Assembly: GCA_964626735.1 (NCBI GenBank) | Contig: CAZVIJ010000003.1 | Coordinates: forward strand, 1 to 64,000 | Origin: CAZVIJ01 sp964626735 | GTDB taxonomy: Bacteria; Patescibacteriota; Dojkabacteria; JAOAGR01 | DNA: 64,000 bases | Direction of reading: 5' to 3' | In this document: piece by piece, positions 1 through 9,185 of the stretch | Position numbering within the stretch: the stretch's first letter is position 1 | Layout: the number at the start of each line of letters is the position of its first letter | Notes under the pieces: model-generated | The model's database searches: none | The model's input: only the letters and a program-made list of their open reading frames with translations | Told to the model about the DNA's origin: nothing | Translations under genes and position numbers: made by a program

Positions 1-256
1 CCTTTACGACAACTTCTTTGCCGTCAGAACCGCGTTGCATATTCACGCCGCCTGGCTGGCCGTCTGTGGCTTCGATTTTTTCGTTATCGTCAAAACTGCG
101 CAAGTCCGCGATATCGGTAGTGCCCTCTATCCACAAGTCGCCTCCATTGCCGCCTATGCCGCCGGTCGGAAATTTTTTGACGCCTGCGCTGAACTTAACG
201 CCTCCCGCTCCTCCATCACCTGCCTTGAAAAACACCTCAACGTTATCTTTAATCAT
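1..256 (-). CDS. obg: GTPase Obg, N-terminal part (runs off the window)
   Basis: The reverse strand from the ATG at 256 is open to the window edge and gives 85 residues of the Gly-rich Obg fold. They begin MIKDNVEVFFKAGDGGAGG and include GGIGGNGGDLWIE and DGKEVVVK, matching the six type II helices of the Obg N-terminal domain. The GTPase domain lies outside the window. Obg is a ribosome-associated GTPase in 50S assembly. In many bacteria it follows rplU-rpmA, but here those genes are 45 kb away. Its promoter overlaps that of the divergent gene at 280: a -10 (TAATAT, reverse of 266-271) ends 9 nt before the ATG. Confidence 0.9.
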   Translation of the reverse strand, partial: MIKDNVEVFFKAGDGGAGGVKFSAGVKKFPTGGIGGNGGDLWIEGTTDIADLRSFDDNEKIEATDGQPGGVNMQRGSDGKEVVVK

Positions 257-264
257 CTTAGCCT

Positions 265-272
265 GATATTAT
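265..272. promoter_or_regulatory. Shared bidirectional -10 element
   Basis: GATATTAT gives TATTAT (267-272) on the plus strand, 7 nt before the ATG at 280. It also gives TAATAT on the minus strand, 9 nt before the obg ATG at 256. Only 23 bases separate the two chosen starts, so both transcripts should begin at or next to their start codons. Confidence 0.55.
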
Positions 273-279
273 CATGGAT

Positions 280-1278
280 ATGGGCAATATCGTACACAAG
301 CCGATGCCTCGGCGCGAAGTATACGATACCTATTGGTACATAGCTTGCGAGCGGCAAAATATTTTCATGAGAAAGCTCAGAGGGGATCATACGCTTACCG
401 ACGACCCGGTATTCAGGAAGTACAAATTTTGCAATTCCTATCGGGCAAGCGATCGCGTATCGCAATTCTTGATACGGCACGTCATTTATTCTTCTGACTT
501 CAGTAAAGAAGATAGTATACTTAGGGTTTTGCTGTTTCGACTCATAAACCGGTGTGAGACTTGGATACGACTTGAAAACGAAGTCGGTACCGTTACCGCA
601 CAAACATTTAATTTCGAGCGGTACGCTTCCGCATTCGAAAAGCTATCGAGCGGAGAGGAGCCGGTTTATGGAAACGCGTTTATATTATGCGCGAATAAGG
701 CTTTCGGATATGACAGAAAGTACCTCAACCACTTAAAGCTCATTGAGTCGATCAACCAACATTCGTCAATGGTAGGATTGCTTTCATCACGCTCGCTCGG
801 GGAACTTTTTAGCGCACTGAAATCGTACCCGCTGCTCGGAAACTTCATGGCCTACCAGATGGCAATCGATTTGAACTATTCGGAAGTTTTCGATTTCGAT
901 GAGAACGACTTTACGTGCGCTGGACCGGGCGCCATCCGCGGTATTCAGAAGGCGTTCAGAAGCGTGCGGGCAAAAGACTCCTACCGGATCATTATGCAGA
1001 TGGTCGAGAAACAGAACTCGGAGTTTGAAAGATTGGGACTTGGATTCAAAGATCTGTTCGGTAGACCGCTGCACGCTATTGATTGCCAAGGATTATTTTG
1101 CGAATTGGATAAATACTCCCGTGTACGCTTCCCCGATTTGAAGAGTTCACGGGTAAGGATAAAAGCTGAATACAAACCGTCAAATCGTACGATTGAGCTT
1201 TTCTATCCTCCAAAGTGGAATATCAACGACGCCATTAAGGAAACTATTTCTCCATCTCGAGATATTTCTTACGAGTAG
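280..1278 (+). CDS. Putative DNA base hypermodification protein (5-hmdU DNA kinase / AGPT-PPlase2-like)
   Basis: About 332 residues. The N-terminal pattern YWYIACERQNIFMRKL and then RASDRVSQFLIRHVIY, and later AGPGAIRGIQKAF and AIDCQGLFCELDKY, resemble the helical 5-hydroxymethyl-dUrd DNA kinase family (alpha-glutamyl/putrescinyl thymine pyrophosphorylase clade 2). That family was first known from phages that hypermodify thymine. In phage the enzyme phosphorylates 5-hmdU in DNA so that other groups can be attached. No partner (hmdU-forming TET/JBP-like or transferase enzyme) is visible here. Its 3' end overlaps the convergent alkD by 35 nt. The start is chosen for the -10 spacing; ATGs at 274 and 304 are alternatives. 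Family assignment is by motif memory, not search. Confidence 0.65.
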   Translation: MGNIVHKPMPRREVYDTYWYIACERQNIFMRKLRGDHTLTDDPVFRKYKFCNSYRASDRVSQFLIRHVIYSSDFSKEDSILRVLLFRLINRCETWIRLENEVGTVTAQTFNFERYASAFEKLSSGEEPVYGNAFILCANKAFGYDRKYLNHLKLIESINQHSSMVGLLSSRSLGELFSALKSYPLLGNFMAYQMAIDLNYSEVFDFDENDFTCAGPGAIRGIQKAFRSVRAKDSYRIIMQMVEKQNSEFERLGLGFKDLFGRPLHAIDCQGLFCELDKYSRVRFPDLKSSRVRIKAEYKPSNRTIELFYPPKWNINDAIKETISPSRDISYE

Positions 1279-1936
1279 GTTCATCGAAGCGTTCGATTGC
1301 ATAGCGCAAAGAAATTCGCGGTATCGCATCAATGTGTGCCGCAAGGAATTCTTTCGTGATGCGTGCGTCTTTCTTTGAAATCTCCCTGAGGACCCAGCCG
1401 ATTGCCTTATGGATGTAATGGTTTTTATCGGCAAGCAGCATCTCGGATATCTTCAACGGCTCTTCGAAGTTTGATTTCTTGACGTAGTGCAAAGTTGCGA
1501 CGATGGCGATTCTGCGCTCCCAAACATCAGTAGACTTTGCAAGGTCGTATAAGGTTTGCTTCGACTTGTCATACAGGTAGGCACCCAAAATATAGGGCGC
1601 TGAAGAATCCACGAGATCCCAATTGTTGACGTAGGATGTATTGGCTAGATACAGCTCGACGATCTCTTGTTTGGTTCGTTCATCTGCTTTGGCGAAACGC
1701 AAATCGAGGATGATAAGACCGCAGAGCCGCGCTTCATGTATAGGGCTTTGGATCAACTCCTCGATCGTATGGAACGGAACATTCTTATATCGGGAAGCGA
1801 TTTGCCGTGTTTTCGGTACGGGTATTCCCAGGAATTCATCCTCGGCAATTGAATCCGACTTGAAATACCGTTTTGAAACTTCTGCCCGTTCTGGTATCCC
1901 TTCCCTCGTAAGGGTTGCAAGTATTTCTTGGTACAT
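1244..1936 (-). CDS. AlkD-like DNA alkylation repair protein
   Basis: 230 residues, the usual length of the all-helical HEAT-repeat AlkD family, with the diagnostic segment YVNNWDLVDSSAPYILG and later WERRIAIVATLHYVKK. AlkD glycosylases remove bulky or cationic alkylated bases from DNA without base flipping. The ATG overlaps the stop of the upstream gene (TAATG at 1934-1938), so translation is probably coupled, and it is the last gene of a four-gene minus-strand operon beginning at 4074. It overlaps the convergent base-hypermodification-like gene. The pairing of the two DNA-base genes may be chance. Confidence 0.85.
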   Translation of the reverse strand: MYQEILATLTREGIPERAEVSKRYFKSDSIAEDEFLGIPVPKTRQIASRYKNVPFHTIEELIQSPIHEARLCGLIILDLRFAKADERTKQEIVELYLANTSYVNNWDLVDSSAPYILGAYLYDKSKQTLYDLAKSTDVWERRIAIVATLHYVKKSNFEEPLKISEMLLADKNHYIHKAIGWVLREISKKDARITKEFLAAHIDAIPRISLRYAIERFDEPTRKKYLEMEK

Positions 1937-2511
1937 TAGAGTTTTTTAGTTCTGCCCTGCAGGGTATTGGTAATAAGGATGGCAAGGAATACGAGCGCGT
2001 CGAGACCAAGCGTCGCAGCAGTTACCATAGCCAGAAGTTTATGTATTCTTGATTCGATTTCTGTAAGATTACGGCCGGCGAGCAGGTATCCTTCCTTCGT
2101 ACCATTAAAGTATTGTATTACTGCGGCGATGCGAACGCCTTTTTTCGGTTCCCAGGTGACACGATTCTCGCCTTTTTTCTTTGCTACATCGAATACGCCA
2201 AGGGGAAGCGAGGGGATTTTCCCGTCGATCGTACCGCTCGAAGCCATTGCTACGCGATTGCTGTCGTATTGGATCATGAAAAGCGATAAGCTTTTTTCTA
2301 CATCGACTGAAGATTGGTTGCCGGCAAACGTTACTTCTTGCCCTTGCTTCATATATCGAACCGAGTCTGCGACAACTTGGGTTTGCGGGTCATTCGCGCT
2401 TTGACGCATAACGAACTGGGCGCATCCGAAGGCAATACCTCCTAATCCGGTTACGGCCAGCATGAAAGGTAATGAGTTGACGAGGGTTTTCTTGAGAATG
2501 GAAATGAACAT
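1936..2511 (-). CDS. Two-TM membrane protein with extracytoplasmic domain
   Basis: 191 residues. A hydrophobic segment near residues 12-33 and another near 160-183 (LLAMVTAATLGLDALVFLAILI) bracket an outside domain of about 125 residues. This topology is like that of bacterial sensor input domains, but no kinase, HAMP or cyclase domain follows, and I recognise no family. The short basic tail (TLQGRTKKL) should be cytoplasmic. It is coupled to alkD by a one-base stop/start overlap. A TAGTAT -10 about 10 nt before the ATG suggests it can also be transcribed by itself. Confidence 0.7.
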   Translation of the reverse strand: MFISILKKTLVNSLPFMLAVTGLGGIAFGCAQFVMRQSANDPQTQVVADSVRYMKQGQEVTFAGNQSSVDVEKSLSLFMIQYDSNRVAMASSGTIDGKIPSLPLGVFDVAKKKGENRVTWEPKKGVRIAAVIQYFNGTKEGYLLAGRNLTEIESRIHKLLAMVTAATLGLDALVFLAILITNTLQGRTKKL

Positions 2512-2551
2512 ACGCTTTCCTATACTATAGCAGTTGCTGGAAAAAGTGCGA

Positions 2552-3142
2552 TTACTGTCCTTTTAGGATGAAACCTTTCGTATCCCAGGCATTCCAGGAA
2601 TACCCCTGGCTCTGGAATATTTGGTAGGCGATTTGCAGGTTGGTATCGAGGTCGTAAAGCTTATTGCAGTCGTAATTGACCTTTTTCATATGAGACTTGC
2701 AGTGGATCTGCATTACCCCGATGGCTCCAGCGCTTGAGCGTGCGCGTATATTGTATCCCGATTCGTGTAATGCGATTATGAGCGCTTCCCTACAATACTT
2801 TCCGGTAAAGACTTCGCAAATTCTTCGCTTTACGTATTCTGTCGTCTCCTTGGATTGCTTTTTAGAATTGACTTTCAGCTCCTCCTCTTGCGGGATTTTG
2901 GGTAGCGCTACTGTATTTTTGTCGAGGATACGTACTGCCGAGGTTGTTTCTTGCGACGTATAGTTACCTACGGTAAGGAACGAGATCGCAAGGAACGATA
3001 TGGAGAAAATAGTGACGAAAAGAATAATCAGGAAAACGGGATAGTCGTTGACGCTTCTGCGTACTTTGAGTCTCCTCGTTTTCCTGAGGGCATGTCTTTT
3101 TGAAGGATGGGCGGGGTATCTTGTGTGGGCAGTTCTTCTCAT
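2552..3142 (-). CDS. Membrane-anchored lytic transglycosylase-like protein
   Basis: 196 residues. A very basic N-terminus precedes one TM segment (residues about 34-58), then a linker and a C-terminal SLT-like domain. The domain has ALIIALHESGYN with the putative catalytic Glu, SSAGAIGVMQIHCKSH, and the LDTNLQIAYQIFQ helix. Such enzymes cleave the MurNAc-GlcNAc bond of peptidoglycan from outside the membrane. A paralog with the same RRICEVF...C..ALIIA.HESG core lies at 21989-22525. The paired Cys around the catalytic helix are shared by both, hinting at disulfides. The start overlaps the stop of the upstream gene (TAATG at 3140-3144). Confidence 0.8.
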   Translation of the reverse strand: MRRTAHTRYPAHPSKRHALRKTRRLKVRRSVNDYPVFLIILFVTIFSISFLAISFLTVGNYTSQETTSAVRILDKNTVALPKIPQEEELKVNSKKQSKETTEYVKRRICEVFTGKYCREALIIALHESGYNIRARSSAGAIGVMQIHCKSHMKKVNYDCNKLYDLDTNLQIAYQIFQSQGYSWNAWDTKGFILKGQ

Positions 3143-4074
3143 TACATCGTATCGGTATACGGCAAAATGAACTTAGTCCAGTAGGTTTCGGAGAGGACTG
3201 CGTACGGAGCCTTGATTGCTGCCAGCAGCAATACGAACAAAATCAACATGACGACTCCAATGGCGAGTCCGACACCGATTGAGTTGAGCAGTAGCCCGCC
3301 GACGAGCGCGGGGATTGCGAAGACGAGCAGGAGAACGAAGGTCACCGCCAACAAAGCGACGCCGAAAATGAAGCCGGGGATGAGGAAGACTAAACCTGCA
3401 AGCAAGTATTGGACCCACTCCCTCTTGAAAATATTCCACGCATAGACGATCGCTTCGGTTGGTTTATACCCTTTCAAAATGATCAATCGAGTACCCGTCG
3501 AATTTACCTGGCCAACTATCACGAGGGCGATAATCAATATCGGTACGCCGATGCAAAGTATCGGGAAAAGGAGATACAGCATATTGCTCAGCGCTGCGAA
3601 GAGTACGGGAAATATCAGGAGCAATACGAGGGGAAGGATTATGATAAGCCACAACAAATCGTACTTTATGAATGTTCCGAGCAGCGGACGTGCTTCTCCC
3701 CAAAGCGGTTTGAACTTTATTTTCTCGCTCTCGCCCTCTTGATCGTAGACGACGCTGCGAACAACGGCGGTTTGCGCTACCTTGTTGAGGTACCAGAAGA
3801 GAATGCTGATAAGCACGACAAACAAAACAATTCCAGCAACCGCGATCCAGAACGTTGGGGACTGCACGAACTTGTCCACCTGGTCGTATGTCGATGGCGG
3901 TATCGGACTGCCGCCTTTAGAACCGGATCCGGATGGAGATGATGCGCCCGGGAAATTGAATGAATTTCCGCCACCTGACGCAGTAGAAAGGAAGATACCG
4001 AAAATCCACAATATTTTGTACTTGAGCGTAAAGTTGAAACTTTCCCGCAACAAGCTGAGATAATCCCTCTTCAT
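3142..4074 (-). CDS. Polytopic membrane protein
   Basis: 310 residues. The N-terminus MKRDYLSLLRESFNFTLKYKILWIFGIF is followed by a Gly/Ser/Pro-rich loop (about 35-60) and then at least five hydrophobic spans. This resembles the DUF-type integral membrane proteins annotated as glycerophosphoryl diester phosphodiesterase membrane domain or DUF7544 in other bacteria, but the assignment is weak and no catalytic motif is visible. It is first gene of the operon 4074 to 1244. On the minus strand TATAGT boxes lie just before the ATG, back to back with the promoter of the flavoprotein at 4136. Confidence 0.7.
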   Translation of the reverse strand: MKRDYLSLLRESFNFTLKYKILWIFGIFLSTASGGGNSFNFPGASSPSGSGSKGGSPIPPSTYDQVDKFVQSPTFWIAVAGIVLFVVLISILFWYLNKVAQTAVVRSVVYDQEGESEKIKFKPLWGEARPLLGTFIKYDLLWLIIILPLVLLLIFPVLFAALSNMLYLLFPILCIGVPILIIALVIVGQVNSTGTRLIILKGYKPTEAIVYAWNIFKREWVQYLLAGLVFLIPGFIFGVALLAVTFVLLLVFAIPALVGGLLLNSIGVGLAIGVVMLILFVLLLAAIKAPYAVLSETYWTKFILPYTDTM

Positions 4075-4135
4075 ATCTTTACTATACTATACAAATTAGT
4101 AAAAAATCCAATTTCTGTATATTCTTGTGGTACTG

Positions 4136-5281
4136 ATGAAACGCGTTGTTGTCCTGGGAGGAGGCTTTGGCGGGGTAGAAGCCGCTATCCGTCTCTCGAA
4201 AGTATTGGATCGGAAGGAATACGAAGTCCTTCTGGTGAGCGAAAAGGAAAACCTCTACCTATACCCATTCTCCATTTGGATACCAGTCGGAAGAAGAACT
4301 CCGGAAGATTTAGAGATTCCGCTATCCAAGGTCGCGAAAAAGCATACGTTTACGTACCTGATCGAACGAGTCGCACGAATTCAGACTTCGGAAAACCGGG
4401 TGTTCTTGGAATCAAAATCGATTACCTACGACTATCTGGTTGTCGCGCTGGGTGCGAGACGCCCCGCTTCCGATAGACGGAGGTACTTCTCACTATGCTC
4501 TTCTCCCGGTGAGGCAGTCGCTGCCCGCGATGCTATCTTCGAGTGCATACGGAAAGGCGCTGGCGTGATAACGGTAGGCTACGGTTTGGCCGAAAGCGAT
4601 CCTTCTATGCTGAGAGCTGGACCCGCATGCGAAATCGTACTGAATATCGACGATCTGCTTCGGCAAGAAAGCGTTCGCCAAAATTTTACGATCGTTTTCC
4701 ATATCCCATCGGTTGATTCGCTGGAAAGATTTATCGGTTCCCGATGTGCCAAAAAGGTATTCGATCTCATGAAACGTAAGGATATCGAGCTCAGGATCGA
4801 CCCGAAGGTCGTGTTTGACGACGGGATCGTACGGTTTAGCGACAATAGCGAATACGCAGCCGATTGCAGCATCATGCTGCCAGGAATGGAATCCAACGGA
4901 CTTGGTATCCAGACCGATATACCAATGAACGAACAGGGGTTTATTGAAATTGAATCAACTACCCAAGTAAGGGGTTCAGATAATTGTTTCGCCGTGGGCG
5001 ACGCGACGTACTATGGGGATTGCCCATCTTTTTACGTTAAGCAAGGCAGAATTGCTGAGATTATGGCAAAGACCGCTTCAAAAAATATACAGGCGCGCAT
5101 CGAATCTCGAGAAATGCGTGCAAAGTTTACCGACGGTTTAAAGACGTTATTCATGCTCGATGCGGGAAGGACAGGATTCCTGATTTCTACGGACGGGAAC
5201 AAGCAAACGGTGATATTCGGTAAGGTTGCTCATTACGCGAAGCTGGCGCTTGAATTTTTTTTCAAGCATCATTTCGCGTGA
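4136..5281 (+). CDS. FAD-dependent oxidoreductase, SQR/NDH-2-like
   Basis: 381 residues. It starts MKRVVVLGGGFGGVEAA, a textbook FAD-binding Rossmann motif, and has YDYLVVALGAR and, near the C-terminus, NCFAVGDATYY (the second FAD motif). The central part (GPACEIVLNIDDLLRQ) aligns best with sulfide:quinone oxidoreductase-like proteins rather than with a normal NADH-binding GxGxxE. The cysteine expected in SQRs (GASCFGPAYE) is absent. The C-terminal amphipathic tail (LALEFFFKHHF) would suit membrane docking. The true electron donor is unclear. ATG 4136 fits the TATATT box at 4118-4123; an upstream GTG at 4127 is possible. Confidence 0.8.
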   Translation: MKRVVVLGGGFGGVEAAIRLSKVLDRKEYEVLLVSEKENLYLYPFSIWIPVGRRTPEDLEIPLSKVAKKHTFTYLIERVARIQTSENRVFLESKSITYDYLVVALGARRPASDRRRYFSLCSSPGEAVAARDAIFECIRKGAGVITVGYGLAESDPSMLRAGPACEIVLNIDDLLRQESVRQNFTIVFHIPSVDSLERFIGSRCAKKVFDLMKRKDIELRIDPKVVFDDGIVRFSDNSEYAADCSIMLPGMESNGLGIQTDIPMNEQGFIEIESTTQVRGSDNCFAVGDATYYGDCPSFYVKQGRIAEIMAKTASKNIQARIESREMRAKFTDGLKTLFMLDAGRTGFLISTDGNKQTVIFGKVAHYAKLALEFFFKHHFA

Positions 5282-5404
5282 AAAGTCTTATAACATTTGT
5301 TGCGTTGAAAACGAACGATAAATTTGGTACTCTGCAATTCAGATAGAGTCCGCGCGTAAGCATGAAACTATACGCACGCGAAAATATATCTCATATAACT
5401 ACCG

Positions 5405-8400
5405 ATGAAACGTAAACTCTCGCTTGTCATCCGTAAGACCGCAGCAATATTTTTTGCATTCGCTGCGGTAGTCGGAACATTCACGCTCAAAAGCTTTGCT
5501 GCAAATTCCGCATGGCTAACCCTCGATACATTTACCGGCATGCCCGGGAAAACCATTATGGTTTCCGGAGGCGGATATACGCCGAATGCCCCGATATCGC
5601 TCTTCGCGCGAATCGGCAATACGGAGCCGGACCCGAATGAAGTCTCCTACTCCACCACCGATGCAGAAGGCAAAGTTGGTCCTGTAAAGGTGCACATTCC
5701 ACTTAATGCTCCCGAAGGTCCGCTTGCAATACAAGGGATCACGAATTTCGAGGCGGCTACCAATAGCTACTACGTTACGCCTTTCACGCCAACCGTAAAG
5801 GCTGTCTACACGACCAACTCGCCGTACAGCATGATACGAGTCGAAGGAGCCGGATTCGCTCCAAACGAGAAAGTTAAAGTCTCGCTCGAATCAAGCTCCG
5901 GCGTTTTGCTTGCCGATTCCAAGGGAGCGTTCACCGATGCTTGGATTATGGTACCCAATGTACCTGCCGCAACGTACAACGTCGTAGGGAAAGGACTTTC
6001 TTCCAATGCCAGCGCAATCGACTACTTCTACATCAGCGGTTTCTATCCGAGCTGTTCCCCGTCTCCCTATTACCTGCTTCCCGGAGAAGCGTTGAGCTTT
6101 AACGGCTCCGGATATGCCGTTAATGAAACGATTGACCTATTCGAAGGCGAAAACCCTAAGGCGTTGCTTGCATTCTCCGCGAACGGCATCGGCAGCTTCT
6201 CTAATGCCGGCACCATCATCATCCCTAAGGAGTTTATGGGAGCTGGCCATACGTTCCGACTGAAAGGAGAAAAGAGCTATGCGGAATGTTCTACGTACGT
6301 CGACATCGGAAAATACACGCCAAATGCATCGCCTACTTCGTATTTCTTGACGCCAGGACAAGTCCTCAAGTTCAACGGGACCGGGTATGCACCAAACGAA
6401 ACCGTATCCGTATTTATCAACAAGGACGGTCTTCCAACCACGACGTTCAAGGCAAAGGCAGACGGCTCATTCAAAGCAGATGGAGCAATTTGGATTCCAT
6501 ACAGCAGGCAAGGGGCCGAGATGGTTTTTCATCTCATCGGAGACAAAAGCATGCAGGCAGTCGATATCCCGCTCAGCGTTGGTAAGTTCGACACGCATAT
6601 CACTCCATCCGATTATTTCCTACAACATGGCGGGACATTCACGGTAAGCGGCGACGGGTACCTGGCTGGAGAGAAAATTTTCGTAAAGATCAACGATAAA
6701 ATTGTCGCAACGACTAACGCGAATTCAGAAGGCGCCTTTACCTCGCCGTCGATAGTAATACCTTTCGATGCCGGTGCTGCGATGATCGTTCAAGGAGTCG
6801 GCGAAACAAGCCTTGCCGTTTCCGAATTGTCACTTCCAGTTGGCGACTTCCAGCCAAATATCACCGCAAGCAAGTTTTTCGTCCTGCCCGGATCAACGGT
6901 GTCGTTTAGCGGCGGACCCTTTGCGCCTAACGAGGATGTACAGCTCAAGCTCGGATTCAAGGAAGTAGCGCTTTTGAAAACGGACGCTTCGGGTATGCTG
7001 AAGGCTAATACGTATACGATGCCATACGGATTGCCGGCTTCGCAAGATTTCAACCTTACCGGTTCGGTAAGCCACGTTAACGGTAAGCTAACGTTGAACG
7101 TAGGGCAGTACAATCCGGTCGTCGGAGCAACAAGCTACTACGTTTTGGCGGGAACAAAGATTATCTTTACCGGAGGCGGCTATGCACCATTCGAAGATGT
7201 TCAGTTCAAGGTCGGCTTGACGCCGGTCGGCACGATCCATACGGATGCTATGGGCAATCTTATCGAAAATACCTATTACATTCCGTTCGACTATGTCGGC
7301 AACCACGAGTACAACTTTACGGGAGTCAAGACGCACGCTAACGCTTCCATCAGCATCTACGTCGCGGGATATATGCCTTCCGTAACGGCGAGCAGCTATT
7401 TCGTTCAGCCTGGCAATACGATTTCATTCTCAGGAAACGGGTATGCCGCAAATGAGGATGTCGAGTTCAAGCTTGGCCTGACGCAAGTCGCTACGTTCCA
7501 TGCCGATAGCAAGGGTGCACTTCTGCCGAACTCGTACACGATTCCGTTCGGCTTGTCCGGATCGCAGGAATTCAACTTGACCGGCCACTCGAGCCATACC
7601 AACGCATCCCTCACGATAACGATCGCTCCTTTCAATACCAATGCAACCGCAGACAACTACTACGCGCTTCCCGGAACGAAAGTGAATGTAACCGGAACAG
7701 GGTTCTCCCCCAACGAAAAAGTTAAGATCACCGCAGGTACCTTTAGCGTAGAAGCCGATACGGATAAGAAGGGAAATACGCCTACAGTACCGGTTACCAT
7801 ACCGTACGGCACGAAAGAGTCTATTACGATCCTCTTGACCGGCATGACGAGCAAGGCTACCGCATCGATACAAATTTCCGTGGCGCCATTTACGCCAAAC
7901 GTAACGGCATCCACATACTACGGTACTCCGGGAACTCCCGTAACGTTCAAGGGCACGGGCTACGTTGCAGGCGAGATAATCTCGATCAAGCTTGGCAATA
8001 CAGTCCTGGCTGAAGCTACCGCAGACGGTTACGGCAAGTTTGCATCGCAGGCCATTACCCTTCCGTTCGGCACCGTACCCGCCCACTTCGAGTTCTACGG
8101 TAATCTTAGTGCAACTACATTCTCGCTCGACATTAGCCTTGCATCGTTCAATGCGGCGATCAGCCTAGACAAATACTATGCCATTGGCGGAACCCCGATC
8201 AAGATTACCGCATCCGGTTTCGCCTCCAACGAGCTCGTCAAGATAATGTTCGGCGACTCAGATTTTGGGACGAAGCAGGCATCCGCATCCGGTTCAGTCA
8301 GTCTCAATACGAATGTTCCGTACGCTGCTGCGGGCCAAAAGACGGTGACGGCAACAGGAGTCTCTTCTGGCGCTTCTGCATCGACGACGTTTACCCAGCC

Positions 8401-8683
8401 CGCTATATACGTTTCGGTTGAGCTCAATACGTATGCCGGTGCTCCCGGAACGCAAGTCCAAGTTATCGGGTCAGGATTCCTCCCCGGTGAAGTCGTACAA
8501 ATTCGAACCGACAAAACCGGCCCCGATGCATTGGTAGAGTTCACCGCTGACAATTTGGGAAAGGTAAACAACTCATCGTGGAAGATCCCAGCAAATATTG
8601 CTGAAGGTAATTTGACTATCAAAGTTCACGGTACGCATAGTTTTACCGACACTGACATTATTTTCTATGTCAATCACCCTTAA
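5405..8683 (+). CDS. Secreted protein of about 12 tandem Ig-like repeats
   Basis: 1092 residues. A signal peptide (MKRKLSLVIRKTAAIFFAFAAVVG, cleavage near SFAAN) is followed by about twelve modules of 85-92 residues. Each carries the pattern YY/F-x-x-PG-x-x-x-x-F/V-x-G-x-GY/F-x-x-NE-x-V near its start and an acidic DGxG turn in its middle. The modules look like IPT/TIG or Big-type beta-sandwiches. No LPxTG, GW or S-layer anchor is visible at the end, so it may be released or held by other wall proteins. Its TATAAC -10 (5394-5399) is 5 nt from the ATG, and a strong terminator follows at 8701. A surface adhesin or S-layer role is inference. Confidence 0.85.
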   Translation: MKRKLSLVIRKTAAIFFAFAAVVGTFTLKSFAANSAWLTLDTFTGMPGKTIMVSGGGYTPNAPISLFARIGNTEPDPNEVSYSTTDAEGKVGPVKVHIPLNAPEGPLAIQGITNFEAATNSYYVTPFTPTVKAVYTTNSPYSMIRVEGAGFAPNEKVKVSLESSSGVLLADSKGAFTDAWIMVPNVPAATYNVVGKGLSSNASAIDYFYISGFYPSCSPSPYYLLPGEALSFNGSGYAVNETIDLFEGENPKALLAFSANGIGSFSNAGTIIIPKEFMGAGHTFRLKGEKSYAECSTYVDIGKYTPNASPTSYFLTPGQVLKFNGTGYAPNETVSVFINKDGLPTTTFKAKADGSFKADGAIWIPYSRQGAEMVFHLIGDKSMQAVDIPLSVGKFDTHITPSDYFLQHGGTFTVSGDGYLAGEKIFVKINDKIVATTNANSEGAFTSPSIVIPFDAGAAMIVQGVGETSLAVSELSLPVGDFQPNITASKFFVLPGSTVSFSGGPFAPNEDVQLKLGFKEVALLKTDASGMLKANTYTMPYGLPASQDFNLTGSVSHVNGKLTLNVGQYNPVVGATSYYVLAGTKIIFTGGGYAPFEDVQFKVGLTPVGTIHTDAMGNLIENTYYIPFDYVGNHEYNFTGVKTHANASISIYVAGYMPSVTASSYFVQPGNTISFSGNGYAANEDVEFKLGLTQVATFHADSKGALLPNSYTIPFGLSGSQEFNLTGHSSHTNASLTITIAPFNTNATADNYYALPGTKVNVTGTGFSPNEKVKITAGTFSVEADTDKKGNTPTVPVTIPYGTKESITILLTGMTSKATASIQISVAPFTPNVTASTYYGTPGTPVTFKGTGYVAGEIISIKLGNTVLAEATADGYGKFASQAITLPFGTVPAHFEFYGNLSATTFSLDISLASFNAAISLDKYYAIGGTPIKITASGFASNELVKIMFGDSDFGTKQASASGSVSLNTNVPYAAAGQKTVTATGVSSGASASTTFTQPAIYVSVELNTYAGAPGTQVQVIGSGFLPGEVVQIRTDKTGPDALVEFTADNLGKVNNSSWKIPANIAEGNLTIKVHGTHSFTDTDIIFYVNHP

Positions 8684-8700
8684 GCGGGGTTATGCAAAGC

Positions 8701-8732
8701 AAGAAGAGTCCGATAAGGACTCTTCTTTTTTG
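8701..8732 (+). terminator. Intrinsic terminator of the repeat protein
   Basis: A perfect 11-bp stem (AAGAAGAGTCC, 8701-8711, with GGACTCTTCTT, 8717-8727) and a 5-nt loop is followed by five T. Confidence 0.95.
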
Positions 8733-8746
8733 TCTTCTATGGAATG

Positions 8747-9067
8747 TTATACGGATGGGTTTATCTCAGAATTACTGGATGTTATTGCCGTAAACTGATT
8801 GCGAAGCTTTTTAATGATCGAATCGATCATATGGTATATGTTATTGCCTTTTTCATGAAAGAACATTTTTGCTCCGTTAATGACAAGCATAAACCGTACG
8901 GAAAATTTTCGAGATCCTTTATTTGAGCGTTTGCTTATATGGCATTCGACGGTATCAACTTTCGCAAGCGCTGGCAGCCTGAGTCGCTTATTGATGTAGT
9001 TGGAGATCGCAGGTGTTGGAATAACCTGTTGGAAAATAACTTTGACCTTATTGTACGTTTTTGACAT
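8747..9067 (-). CDS. Ribosome hibernation promoting factor (short HPF/RaiA-like)
   Basis: 106 residues with the HPF/YfiA layout: an N-terminal strand-helix (IPTPAISNYINKRLRLPALAKVDTV), a basic beta region (KGSRKFSVRFMLVINGAKMFFHEKG) and a final helix NIYHMIDSIIKKLRNQF that matches the family's D.Y.AID.A..KLE.Q. HPF proteins bind the 30S decoding region and silence ribosomes in stationary phase. The long-form dimerisation domain is absent. Convergent with the repeat protein, separated by its terminator. Confidence 0.75.
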   Translation of the reverse strand: MSKTYNKVKVIFQQVIPTPAISNYINKRLRLPALAKVDTVECHISKRSNKGSRKFSVRFMLVINGAKMFFHEKGNNIYHMIDSIIKKLRNQFTAITSSNSEINPSV

Positions 9068-9162
9068 AGCAGTGTGGATTAAGTATCCAATCGTGTAGTC
9101 TTTGCGCGTTACTCTGTAATCGTTATATACAACAGACTATGACTACTATGGGCTTTCCGTGG

Positions 9163-9168
9163 TATAAT
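9163..9168 (+). promoter_or_regulatory. -10 box TATAAT
   Basis: Consensus hexamer 8 nt before a TTG (9177) and 17 nt before the ATG (9186) of the small membrane protein. Confidence 0.6.
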
Positions 9169-9185
9169 TATGTAACTTGAACCGC

